64,000 nucleotides of DNA from Leishmania mexicana MHOM/GT/2001/U1103 (lineage: Eukaryota; Euglenozoa; Kinetoplastea; Trypanosomatida; Trypanosomatidae). Position 1 is the first letter of the stretch. Every line of letters begins with the position of its first letter. The position numbers and the translations under genes are program-made. Under the pieces are notes generated by a model that did not search any database, was not told where the DNA came from, and was given only the letters and a program-made list of their open reading frames with translations. Shown in pieces: positions 50,890 to 60,619 of this stretch. The stretch spans positions 739,501 to 803,500 of the forward strand of contig NC_018324.1 in the NCBI RefSeq assembly GCF_000234665.1. The letters are read 5' to 3'.

Positions 50890-53800
50890 GCACGGTGATT
50901 ATACCTTTCCACGCCCTACTTCTGCTACCTGAGCCTCTGTGTGAGTGTGTGCCGCGATTGTTTCCGAACTGTGTTTGGGCTGCTCTCTCGTGGCTAACGT
51001 GGGGGTGCCCACGGAGTCAACAAATGGAATGACGCTACGGCTACTCTCTCACAGAAACGGGCCCGCATATACACGCTCGCACTCACACGCCGTCTGTGGT
51101 GTAGAAGTAAGACCAACAAGGAAGATACCGTCAAGCGAGGAGGGAAAGACAGGAGCGTCGGAAACCAGAACAGACAGACGACCGAGGTTGGGAAGGAAAG
51201 ACGATGAAGTCAAGGAGTGGGTGTAGAGGGTGCAGTTCTTGGCAGAAGGTGGCAACACAGCGAATGCGAGGGAAGCCTTTGTGTTGCCGCATAGACACAG
51301 CACGTTGAAGGAGGCGCGCAGGCGCCCTTTGGCGCAACACCGACTGATGTGGATGCGCTGGAGGGAGGGGGAGAGCACGCGGTGGCTGGATCAGCGAGCG
51401 GGCGGCTTTGGTGGATGCTGTGCGCCGAGTTTCATCTCTGTGCTGTCCCGTACACCTGATGCTGGTGTGTTCCCTGTAGCGCACACGTCTTCTTTCCTCC
51501 TCCACCCAAACCTCTAAAGGCACCCCGCCGTTTCCTTTTTTGTCTTGCGCTCATGGTGCGTCTTTCCCCCTTTTCTTGGCTACACGTGTTCCCTCTCTCT
51601 CCTTCTCCAAACACGATCGCCTTTTGGTGATGAGGGGGCTGCGAAGGAACGCGTGAAAGTCGGGGGAAGGGGAGGGAAACTGGCGGTGGATGAAGGGAGG
51701 GAGATGGGGGGGGGGTGGCGTGGCGATCTACAGAGTGGGGGGTGAGTCAGCAAGGAAGGCAGAGTGGCCGTGCAGTAGTGGTGAAAACGCTACTAGTACC
51801 CCTCCACTCCAAGCACTATTAGCGCCATCACTGCTCGTTTCCTTTGTTCTTGTCCGAGCCGCTGCTGCTCAGAGAGGCACTGTTACACGCTCCCAGTAAG
51901 CGAGTGAAACAATATCCCCACGAGACACAAACATGGCAAAGCTCTTCTTGTCGGTAGTCGCCCCCCTCCCCTCCTCCCCTCCCTCCCTTCCCCCTTTCTA
52001 CGTGCGGCATATCCTCCGTGCAGCTGTGTGTCATTTTGTTTTGTGTTTCCCCTTCCACTCGTGCCGAGCCCTCTTCACAGACGTCACCGATTTGTTCGAC
52101 TCATTTTCTCTCTTTCCCTGTGTGCGTATGCCCTCTATCTTTGGCTCGTCTTTTTTCGTGCTCTATGTCTCTCTTGTTGCATGGTCGTGTGTGGGGTGTT
52201 TCGCAGCCGGGGGCTGCTGCGTGAGTTGTCATGACACGGCACGAGGGAGGAGGAGGTGTAGGGGAGAAGGTAGTTGAAGAGACGATGGACGTGATACTCA
52301 GAGAAACGAGATGCATATGGTGTCTTCCCTTCAACGTGCACCGAATCCTGCCTCCATCCCCCTTCTTTTTCCTTTCCATTGTGCCCGCTAACCCTACTTG
52401 CATTGCATTGCGAGCGTGAAGCAAGTCGCAGGAGTCACACGTGCACACATGCACACACGCAGACAGAGATCCCTCCTCGTCTTTTTCGTTTTTTTGTTTT
52501 GTTTCTCTTTTCCATTGTTTCCCCTTCTTTTTTTTTGGGTTGTTTCCGGCTGTCTCTCTTTCCCCCTCCCCTCCCCTCCCTCCCCTTCTGTTTTGTTTTT
52601 CTGTGTATTCGCCCAGTGCGGGGGAGAGGGGAGAGGGGAGGTGGGAGAGGGGAGTGCGTCGTCGCTATTTTTGTCACGGTGTCTTCTCGCTTCATTTTCT
52701 GTGTGTGTGTGTGCGCGGCGTTTCCGTTTGCTCGACCTCCGAACGAACGTGCGTGTGTGTGTGTGCCTATGCATGCATGTATGTGCAGCTGCCACCACCA
52801 CCGCCAGCGCGAGAACACGTGTGGACACGGTACACATATATAAGGATAACAGCAGACAAGAAAAGGGAAAGCACATGTATGCGCGCACCCATGCAAAACA
52901 CGCACAGAGCAGGATGAGACGCACATGTTACGATGCCACGCGAATTGAAGGAGGAAAAAAAGCAATACTGACTACGCATACGGGCAACGCATGCACGCTG
53001 CGTACGTGTACAAGGCCGAGCCTGTGTTGAGTGTGCTCAGGATCTGCTTAGTGGTGTCTCTGTTGTGCCTGCAGCGCCTCCTTTTCCCTCTACCTTTCCT
53101 TTTGTTCTCTATGCGCACGCATGTGTGCGTCTTTCTGTGTTTATGTGCGAGAGGCCTTGTGCTACATGTGTGCTCCTTCCCCTCCAGCTGATCAGGGCTC
53201 GTCAACGCAGAGAGACTGAGAAAAAAAGCGAAGTTAATTAAACAACCGGCAGACGAAAAAGAAAAAAAAGAAAAAGGAGCTTCCATCACACGCAACAATG
53301 CTAGAAGGCATATCTCAGTGGGTTGTGCAGGCACAAGGCAATTGGGAAAAGCAAGCACACCGTGACGGAAGGGCGAAGCCGAGCGAAGACCCTCATGTTT
53401 CTCTTTTCGTGCCACAAATGACTTTTGGGCAACACACATCTGCAGGCCAACAAGGTGGCTGCAACTGCAGCCAGGGTGTACCTGTGTGTGTACCTGTGTG
53501 TGTGTGTGGGCATTTGTGCGGTTTCGAACCACGTTGATGCCCAGCGAAACTTTCCCCCCTCTTGAACGCAGCTGGTACCACGGAAGCAAAACTTCTGGTT
53601 TCCATACACTCCATACACAAGCGTTTTTGTGCCCTGATTGCGCCTCAGCAAAGCTTCCGTGTGTGCTCGCGCTTCAGCGAAAACCACGACCTCTTCCGCT
53701 ACTTTGCACCTTCTACTCTCTTTTCATGTTGGCCCTCTCACCCCCTCTCCCCACATCCCCCCGCATCACTACGCGGCATTCTTTTCTTTCGTTTTGCCGA

Positions 53801-54819
53801 GCTCATGCAACGCCTCCCAACCCCTTGGATTGCGTATTCAACAGAGCAACGGCTTACCAAAGGGACGAGCAAAAAGAAAAAGAAGAAAACGCACATATTG
53901 GTCGCTGCACCACTGCACCTCAAGTCGGAGGCTTTGCTCAAAGGAGCAGCGCATCTCCTTCGACGTACTACTTTCCCCTTTTCTGGGTTTGCCATAGCGC
54001 CTGCAGCCCTCTCTGCCCCCTCCCCTTCCTCAACCTTGCCCACGAACTCGTATCCGTTCCGAAAGCTGGGGCGAGCACACGCGAAGGGAGAACATAAGCG
54101 ACCATCTCTGTCTGTCTGTCTGTGTCTGTCTTACACACACTCACACACACACATCCCGACTCGAACGAGACAGAAACATCCCATAAACAAAAAAACTCTG
54201 CACTTGTACTGTTGCGGTTGTCACGTTACCGCGCTTCTCTGCGCGCCGCTTCTTTTTCTTTTTTTCGTTGTTGTGGTTTCGGTGTTTATAATTCCATCTG
54301 CCACCACTCTCCCTCTTTCGTGTTCTCGCTGTCCCTTTTCCCCCTCTTCGCTTCTCCCTGATTTCGTGGCACCATCACGCATACAAAACACTCATCTCAC
54401 ATAGACTTCGGTGTTGTATTCTTTTTTCTGTTTTGATCATGTTGTTGCTTTGGCCCTCGTTCTTGTCTCCCTGACGTCATTTCCCCCCCTCCCCCTCGCA
54501 CACACATACGCACACGCCCTCTTTTTGGGTTGCTCCCTTCCTGTGCGTTCTCGCTCTTGGGGCCTGTGGCGCATCAACGACTTCGATTTCTTCGTCCACA
54601 CCACACACACACACACACGCACAAACGCGTGATCGCGGTCACAAGTCAAAGGACTACGCGTTCGAAGGTGTCCTGTGAGAGGTCGAAGGAGGTGATTGAT
54701 TTGGAGGAGACGGAAGAGGTTTGTTTCGACTGCCCTTTCTTTTCTCGCCAGCTCTTGTTGGTCTTTCACTTCTCTTCCTCACCGCGCGGGTTACGACTAG
54801 ACGTAAATCACAGGGGATA
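50890..54819. other. Very long intergenic/UTR region
   Basis: About 3.9 kb without a supported gene. Many open frames exist in all frames but are built of Phe/Leu/Ser/Pro/Arg/Cys low-complexity sequence. It contains pyrimidine-rich blocks (51,960-52,000), a C/T block followed by a matching G/A block (52,561-52,654), GT repeats (52,700-52,770, 53,479-53,510) and T runs. Confidence 0.6.
52561..52654. repeat. Polypyrimidine and polypurine inverted pair, G-quadruplex potential
   Basis: A CCCCTCCC-type tract (52,561-52,587) is followed about 32 bases later by a GGGGAGAGGGG-type tract (52,619-52,654). The two are imperfectly complementary and could form a hairpin. The G/A tract has five or more runs of three to five G, enough for a quadruplex in RNA or DNA. 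Confidence 0.65.
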
Positions 54820-57060
54820 ATGTCATCTGGTAGTCCGTATCGTGGACGAGGCTCTCTTAGAGGTGGCGCATACCCGTCCACAAGCACGTTGTCATCGCCG
54901 TCGAGCCCCCACGCAGCGTCCTCGTCATCGCTCTCGCGGCATGCGCGGCATACCCGACTTGTCGCCTCGCATACCGGCTCTACCGCCGCTCTGACGGCGA
55001 CTATGAGAAACCCAGCGGACATTGGCACCGCTGTTGCATCGCAGTCGCCCACAGACGTTTTGCGCCCACCCACGTCCGTAGAAACGATGATGTCGCTCAC
55101 TGTGCCTGACGCGAGCTCTCGCCCAAGCACATCCTCCTGGTTGCCAACTCGACTCACCTCATCCTACTGTGTCCTGAGCGCGGCCGGACTGCAGGAGGAC
55201 TTTTACACGAGCTGTCTATCCTGGGGGACCAATCAGATGGCGCTGGCGCTGCAGGAGGATCTGGTGTTGTTTCATCCGAGTCACCCGCGGCAGGCTTCCT
55301 CGACCGCACGCATCTCGACCCCTCCTGCTTCCGAGGAAGCTGGCCGCAATATCGGCACAGGGCCCTCTGCTGCCCTCTCGGGCCCGCGGCGAGCGACGGC
55401 GGTTGCGATGACCCGCTTCCAGGAGACGTCCTGCTTCCTGGGCATGTCAAACGGCGCTGTGGAGCTCTACGAAGGACGCGGAGATGGCACACTGCAGCGC
55501 ACTATTGCCTTCGCTATGCCACCGCCGCCGACCGGCTACCTGAGTTCACTCGTGCTCGGTAGTGACGATTGCGATGGCGCAGCCTCGCCAACGTCGTCGA
55601 CGTCTCGCGCGGCGCGCGCGCTTTGTCTCCTCAGCTCCTCTGTCTCGTCCATCAGCTGTGTGGGCACCAGCAGTCGCCATCCTTGGCTGGGGTCTGCAGC
55701 CACTGCCGCCTGCGGACTAATCACCCTGGATGCAAGGCAGGTGCAGCCCGCCATCCGCTTCGGCACGGATGCCGAGCTTAGCCTAGACGAGGGCGCACCG
55801 CGCTCATCCTCGGTGAACGCGTCCGTTTCCTCTGCTGTCAGCGGCAGACTCAGCAAGCTGCAGCGCGCCGCCTCGTTTCTCCGCAAGCACGATCGACTGT
55901 GTAGCGTGTCATGGAACGCGACAGGCTCGCTGGTGGCGACTGGCAGTGGAAGTGGTATTGTAAAGGTGTGGTCTCTGAGCGCGCCGCAGCGCCCCTTGCA
56001 CACTTTCCTCGTCGATCAGGACTGCTCTGTGAAAGCACTTTGCTTCCACCCAGGAAGTCCCTATGCGCTTCTAGTGGGGGCCTCCGCTGGCGCGGCGGGG
56101 CTGCGGACGTACGACTTGTCCGGCGCCGAGCCCGTCTTGTCCTTCACTGGTGCGACGGCTGCTCCTGTGACGCAGGCCTTGTACGATCCTGAGGGCAACT
56201 ACGCAGTCACCGGGGCCGGCGTCTCCTTGTCACCCGTCTCGTCTTCGTTATCACCACCGCCCTACCCAGCACTGGCTGCTCACGCAGAGCTTGGGGCAGC
56301 AGGCGGTGGCGGTGGCAGCGGCTTTCACGAGCACAGCACTGGTTGGCACCGCTCCTCGTCGACTCGCCCCAGCGCGACCGGCAGCAGCAGCGCCATTGGC
56401 GCCTCTGGCGGCGGCACTCTCCTGCACGACTCATGGGACGAGATGGAGATGCCGACTTCTCCTCTGAGCGCGACTCTTGACACGGCCGCCGGGTTTGCTG
56501 GCGCCTTTACCAGTGAAAGCAGCAGCAGCTCAGCTGCTGCGCACAGCGCGCCACCGAATGCGCTCGTGGTGTGGCGCTGCGGCACCAGGCGCCGCGAGAA
56601 TTACCTCCGCGAGGCTCTCCTACAGCGCAGCGACCGGCGGAGAGACAGCACAGCGGGCCGAGACGACTTTGCTCGACACAGCGACGGCGCAAGCGACGAC
56701 GACAGTGACGATGCTACCCAGGTGGACTGCCCCGCCCGAGGTGGTTTGCGGGATTCAACCGTTGCCGCGGACGACAGCCACAGCAGCGATATCGGTTATC
56801 CGAGATCGGAGTGGATGCCAATGTACGCCCTCCCTGGTCATCGTGCGCGGCCGCTGCTTATTTGCGCTCCCTTTTCGCAGTCCCCCTTTGCCGGCTGCTA
56901 CGCGTCCATTGCCGGTGGCGAGGATGGCACAATCCGTTTTTGGCGTTTCTTCGAGGCCACCTCGGATGCCACACACTGGCAGCACCGTCGCCAAGCGCAG
57001 CAGCAGTCAGCGACGACCCAGGAGGACATGGATTTACTCGCCACCCCAGTGCTGCGGTAA
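54820..57060 (+). CDS. WD40-repeat protein, 746 aa
   Basis: The ATG at 54820 is the first in the frame; the upstream extension to 54721 would need a TTG start. Pyrimidine-rich sequence with AG at 54,750 or 54,799 precedes it and no ATG intervenes. The first 110 residues are Ser-rich and disordered. From there a beta-propeller is visible: 'CLSWGTNQMALALQEDLVLF', 'VSWNATGSLVATGSGSGIVK' (near residue 360), 'ALCFHPGSPYALLVG', and a final 'GGEDGTIRFWRF' near 700. Large Ser/Gly/Ala-rich insertions (about 460-660) interrupt the propeller. The order of a degenerate first blade then WD repeats faintly recalls Cdc20/Fizzy proteins, but no C-box or Ile-Arg tail is clear, so only the WD40 class is claimed. 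Confidence 0.82.
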   Translation: MSSGSPYRGRGSLRGGAYPSTSTLSSPSSPHAASSSSLSRHARHTRLVASHTGSTAALTATMRNPADIGTAVASQSPTDVLRPPTSVETMMSLTVPDASSRPSTSSWLPTRLTSSYCVLSAAGLQEDFYTSCLSWGTNQMALALQEDLVLFHPSHPRQASSTARISTPPASEEAGRNIGTGPSAALSGPRRATAVAMTRFQETSCFLGMSNGAVELYEGRGDGTLQRTIAFAMPPPPTGYLSSLVLGSDDCDGAASPTSSTSRAARALCLLSSSVSSISCVGTSSRHPWLGSAATAACGLITLDARQVQPAIRFGTDAELSLDEGAPRSSSVNASVSSAVSGRLSKLQRAASFLRKHDRLCSVSWNATGSLVATGSGSGIVKVWSLSAPQRPLHTFLVDQDCSVKALCFHPGSPYALLVGASAGAAGLRTYDLSGAEPVLSFTGATAAPVTQALYDPEGNYAVTGAGVSLSPVSSSLSPPPYPALAAHAELGAAGGGGGSGFHEHSTGWHRSSSTRPSATGSSSAIGASGGGTLLHDSWDEMEMPTSPLSATLDTAAGFAGAFTSESSSSSAAAHSAPPNALVVWRCGTRRRENYLREALLQRSDRRRDSTAGRDDFARHSDGASDDDSDDATQVDCPARGGLRDSTVAADDSHSSDIGYPRSEWMPMYALPGHRARPLLICAPFSQSPFAGCYASIAGGEDGTIRFWRFFEATSDATHWQHRRQAQQQSATTQEDMDLLATPVLR

Positions 57061-57570
57061 AGACAAACAATGGCGCGCCCCTCGCACACGACTTCGTGCA
57101 TGCAACAGATGGGCGGGTGATGATTGTAAAGACTGCTCTTGCGTCTTGGTCTCGTGGTGCTTCTCTCTTGCCTCGTCTCTGAGAAGATCGTCGTGGACAA
57201 AGATGTGTGTGTGTGTGTGCTCGGAAAAGCACTGCTGTGCAAGGTTAGAGCCTGTCGCTAGACTTTTGAATGAACTTCGGGCGAGGATGGGACAGGGCAG
57301 AGCACGAATCATTGTGCTTGCATGAAACAAGTGGACGTTGCCGTGCCGGAGGCGAGGTAGGATTGCTTGCGGAGCCGTATGAGTGTGGACAGGAATGGGA
57401 CTGGTGCGCTCCTTATTCACGTCCGTTTGTTTATACCTGTGTGCAAGCAATCAATCTCCGGCAGAGGTGGTGAAGTCCTGCCGCCTTCCCAGCACAATCG
57501 CCCCGCCAAAAGAGTTTGCAGAAAAAAACGCCGGACCCCGCCCCCTCCCCCTTCCTCCTCCACGCCTGTG

Positions 57571-57617
57571 ATATATATATATATACATACATACATACAT
57601 ATGTGTGTATATATATC
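57571..57617. repeat. TA and CATA microsatellite
   Basis: (AT)n, then (CATA)n, then TGTGTATATATAT over 47 bases in the WD40 gene 3' UTR. Confidence 0.9.
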
Positions 57618-59185
57618 TAATTGCCTGTCGGTCTGTAGTTGGCGTTATTCTTCGTCTTTTTCTCGTCCCTTTTTTTCGTTTGCGCATATCGGAAAAAAGA
57701 GAAGACGACCAGAAACGATGCGGTGGCGCTTGTAAAGGCATCGCGTGCGGCCTCTCCTCTCCTCTTCGCCTTTTATTTTCAGCCACAGGGAGCTACAGAT
57801 GAACATGTGCAAAGACACGCATCTTCTCTGTTCGCTCGCGTTTTACACGACGGCACGATAGTTGTATGTCGGCGTTATACATGATGCTCTTGATGCTCAC
57901 CCGTGTGGCCATACGTTTTTTGTTCTTCGGTGCTCCATCCTGTGCGGTACGTTCTCTCTATTTCGTCAGCGTTCAGTGTAGTGCTTATTCTTGCGGACAG
58001 TGCAGCTTGTGTCTTCCCCTGCGTTGGCGTCAACGTGTCGCCATGGGACGTCCCTGTTCCCAGCTTTGTGAGGAAGCCGGCATGCTGAGAAAGGAGTTCG
58101 CCAACTGATTTTGGAGCGAATGACAGTGCCTACACGGGCTGCGCAACGAGGGAGGGACCCCTCCCACCACCACCAATATGTGTAAACACACTCGCGAGGG
58201 TGCAAGAAATATGTCGCATCTTGTCTTTTGAGCAGCATAATGCCTGCGTGTGTTCTCTCTCGCACAAAAAGATGCTGGCGCTCTGCTCAACCAGAATCAC
58301 AGCGATGCTACTTCCGTCACCGCTAGTAGGGCAAGGGCTGGCCCTGGCCAGAAGTCTGCTTGCAAGATAAATACCACCCGCGAGCGCCGCGAAGATGCGG
58401 CGCAACGTGCCCTCCCACAAATGTTGAGGAATGCTGCAACGCACATGCGACTATCCGGAGCGTTGACGCGCATACATCACGTTCCTTTCGTCCCTTCCCC
58501 TTCTCTTTCTCTCCACACGGCCGCGCGACACCATTGGCTGAGCCACCTCTTCCCTTTTCTCTGACCTCGTTTTCCATCTTACGGTGGTGCTGGTACGGTT
58601 CTGCTGCCTTCTACTTGCTCTTATTGCTGTGTCTGTGGCCCACGCTCCATATCTTCCAGTTTCAAGTAACCCCCTCCGAAAAGAAAAGTGCTCACCGTGC
58701 TCTCCTCAGGCCCCATAAACTGCTTGCCTGCAGCCTTTGGGCTGTTGGCATAATGCGCACTGGAATAATGCCCCCTCTCTCCTTTCACTTTGATGTCACG
58801 CAGCTCGTTTTCTCTTCCCATGTCAAGCAGCTCTGGCCACATTCTCTACTGAAACACCTCCCCCTTCTCCGCCATTTTCCCAGCGACGCCACCGCTCTCG
58901 TTCTCTGTCTTCTCGGCGTTCCATGACACAGGGCGCCAAGCGAGCAAGTGAGCAAACTGCTCTTTCCCATCCAGCGCGAGCGCACAGTCTCTCGCTGAGT
59001 AGACAGCCAAGGCCAGCAAGAGCGGCAAGCAGTGATAGTCACCTGTATTACGGCGACTCTCCGACTGAGTCGCTGTCATTCTGCTTCCCAGCGCCCGTAC
59101 GCAAGGACGTCCTGTGTACTGGTTCAAACATTGCTTGCGCTTGCTTTTAGTCGTATCTAACCCTTTCCTATATTTTTGGGCACGC

Positions 59186-59187
59186 AG
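59186..59187 (+). promoter_or_regulatory. Predicted spliced-leader acceptor AG of ALG3
   Basis: CTAACCCTTTCCTATATTTTTGGGCACGCAG-type tract ends here, about 88 nt before the ATG at 59276, with no ATG between. The upstream extension of the frame is thus untranslated. Confidence 0.5.
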
Positions 59188-59275
59188 CAGCTCCCTCGCG
59201 TGTACCGCGTCTGCTAACGAGCGACTTTTTCCACTTGGACACACAGTGCTCAGCTGGAACACTCCAGCACGAGAG

Positions 59276-60619
59276 ATGAAGTTCATGTACGTGGCGCTGG
59301 CCGCAGAGGCGGTCGTCATCATCACCGTCATCCTCACAGTGCCCTACACGGAGATCGACTGGAAGGCGTACATGGAGGAGGTGGAGGGGTTCCTTGCTGG
59401 CGAGCTCAACTACCGCAACCTTAAGGGCGGCACCGGGCCACTGGTCTACCCGGGCGGCTTTGTTTGGGTTTACAGTGTACTCTACTATCTGACCAAGAAG
59501 GGTGAGGCCATTGAGTTGGCTCAGTGGATATACGCCGGCGTCTACCTTGTGACCTTGACAATGATCTTGCGCCTCTACACCCGCTCAGGGCACACGTGGA
59601 GGACTATGATACCGCTCTTCGTCTCCAAGCGCATTCGCAGCCTCTACGTGCTGCGACTTTTCAACGACTGCTGGGCCATGTTGTTCCTGTTCGCCGCCGT
59701 CTCCTTCATCGCTGGCCGCCCCGGCGGCGCCGCCAAACGCTCGCGTCAGTGGTTCATTGGGTGCCTCTGCTACTCTATCGCCGTGTCCATCAAGATGAAC
59801 GTGCTCCTCTTCGCACCAGGCATGTTGTACGTGATGCTCCGCACACTCCCTTTCTGGCGAGTCGCGTGGTACCTGCTTGTCTGTGCGACCTGGCAACTCG
59901 CCGCAGGCTTGCCTTTTCTGGCCTACGACCATAGAGCCTACCTATCGAAGAGCTTTGAGCTTGATCGGGTCTTTCTGCAGCGGTGGTCGGTAAACTACCA
60001 ATTCCTCGATGCCGAGCTTTTCGTGAAGCCTGAGTTTGGCCAGGCGCTGCTCGCGATGACAGTGGCAACGTGGGTTTTGCTGTGGCGCACGCGCTGGGCC
60101 GCACGCACGTACTTGACGGATGCGGAGGCGCATGTGCTACATCCGGTAATTTCGGATACGTGTCGGCAGACGACGCTCTTGCGCCGCGGCACTGGCGAAG
60201 GTGACGAGACGATGGACGACGAGGCACAGGAGCAGGCGGTATACGCGTCCACGCTGCTCACTTTCTTCGAGGCCAACCTTGTCGGCGTCATATTTGCCCG
60301 CTCCATCCATTACCAGTTCTACACCTGGTTCTTCTACACGGTCCCCTTCGTTCTCGCCTACACGACACTCCCACGGGTGCTGCGGCTTGTGAGCTTTGCC
60401 CTCATCCGCCAGGGGTTCGAGTCGTTCCCACCGACGCCGAAGAGGTCGATGATGCTACAAGGTGGCTTTGTCTTGACGCTGTTTGCGCTCCTCTTTTTGG
60501 GTCGTGACGCTCGGCCAGCCGCCTCGCGGGACGAAGCGCATCCGACCCGGGACAATGAACCAAAGCTGCCACAAACACAGGTGGAGGACGGCGCAGCAGG
60601 CGGGAAGAGAATACGGTGA
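59276..60619 (+). CDS. ALG3: ALG3: Dol-P-Man:Man5GlcNAc2-PP-dolichol alpha-1,3-mannosyltransferase
   Basis: A 447-residue multi-pass membrane protein; the human enzyme is about 438 aa. Family signatures are visible: 'TEIDWKAYMEEVEGFLAGE' near residue 24, 'LKGGTGPLVYPGGFVWVYSV' near 53, 'LFNDCWAMLFLFAAV', 'VSIKMNVLLFAPGMLY', 'RWSVNYQFLDAELF', and near the C-terminus 'RSIHYQFYTWFFYTVPF'. It adds the sixth mannose, from dolichol-phosphate-mannose, to the N-glycan precursor in the ER lumen. The frame is open from 59114 but that start would be GTG; the ATG at 59276 is correct by homology and follows the predicted acceptor. The C-terminus carries a polar tail after the last membrane segment. Confidence 0.93.
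   Translation: MKFMYVALAAEAVVIITVILTVPYTEIDWKAYMEEVEGFLAGELNYRNLKGGTGPLVYPGGFVWVYSVLYYLTKKGEAIELAQWIYAGVYLVTLTMILRLYTRSGHTWRTMIPLFVSKRIRSLYVLRLFNDCWAMLFLFAAVSFIAGRPGGAAKRSRQWFIGCLCYSIAVSIKMNVLLFAPGMLYVMLRTLPFWRVAWYLLVCATWQLAAGLPFLAYDHRAYLSKSFELDRVFLQRWSVNYQFLDAELFVKPEFGQALLAMTVATWVLLWRTRWAARTYLTDAEAHVLHPVISDTCRQTTLLRRGTGEGDETMDDEAQEQAVYASTLLTFFEANLVGVIFARSIHYQFYTWFFYTVPFVLAYTTLPRVLRLVSFALIRQGFESFPPTPKRSMMLQGGFVLTLFALLFLGRDARPAASRDEAHPTRDNEPKLPQTQVEDGAAGGKRIR

Larger units (their letters stand above)
57061..59275. other. Intergenic UTR region
   Basis: About 2.2 kb without a supported gene between the WD40 gene and ALG3. It holds a TA/CATA microsatellite (57,571-57,617). A 188-codon frame at 58,360-58,926 lacks an ATG at its beginning and has no recognisable domain. 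Confidence 0.6.

Noticed and set aside
52394..53030. Several overlapping 150-210-codon frames on both strands
   Set aside because: They are encoded by pyrimidine tracts and GT repeats and are mutually overlapping, with no domain and no codon bias.
54721..54819. N-terminal hydrophobic extension of the WD40 protein
   Set aside because: It would need a TTG start codon; the first ATG is at 54820.
59114..59275. N-terminal extension of ALG3
   Set aside because: It starts with GTG and adds residues not found in the family; the ATG at 59276 gives the conserved N-terminus.
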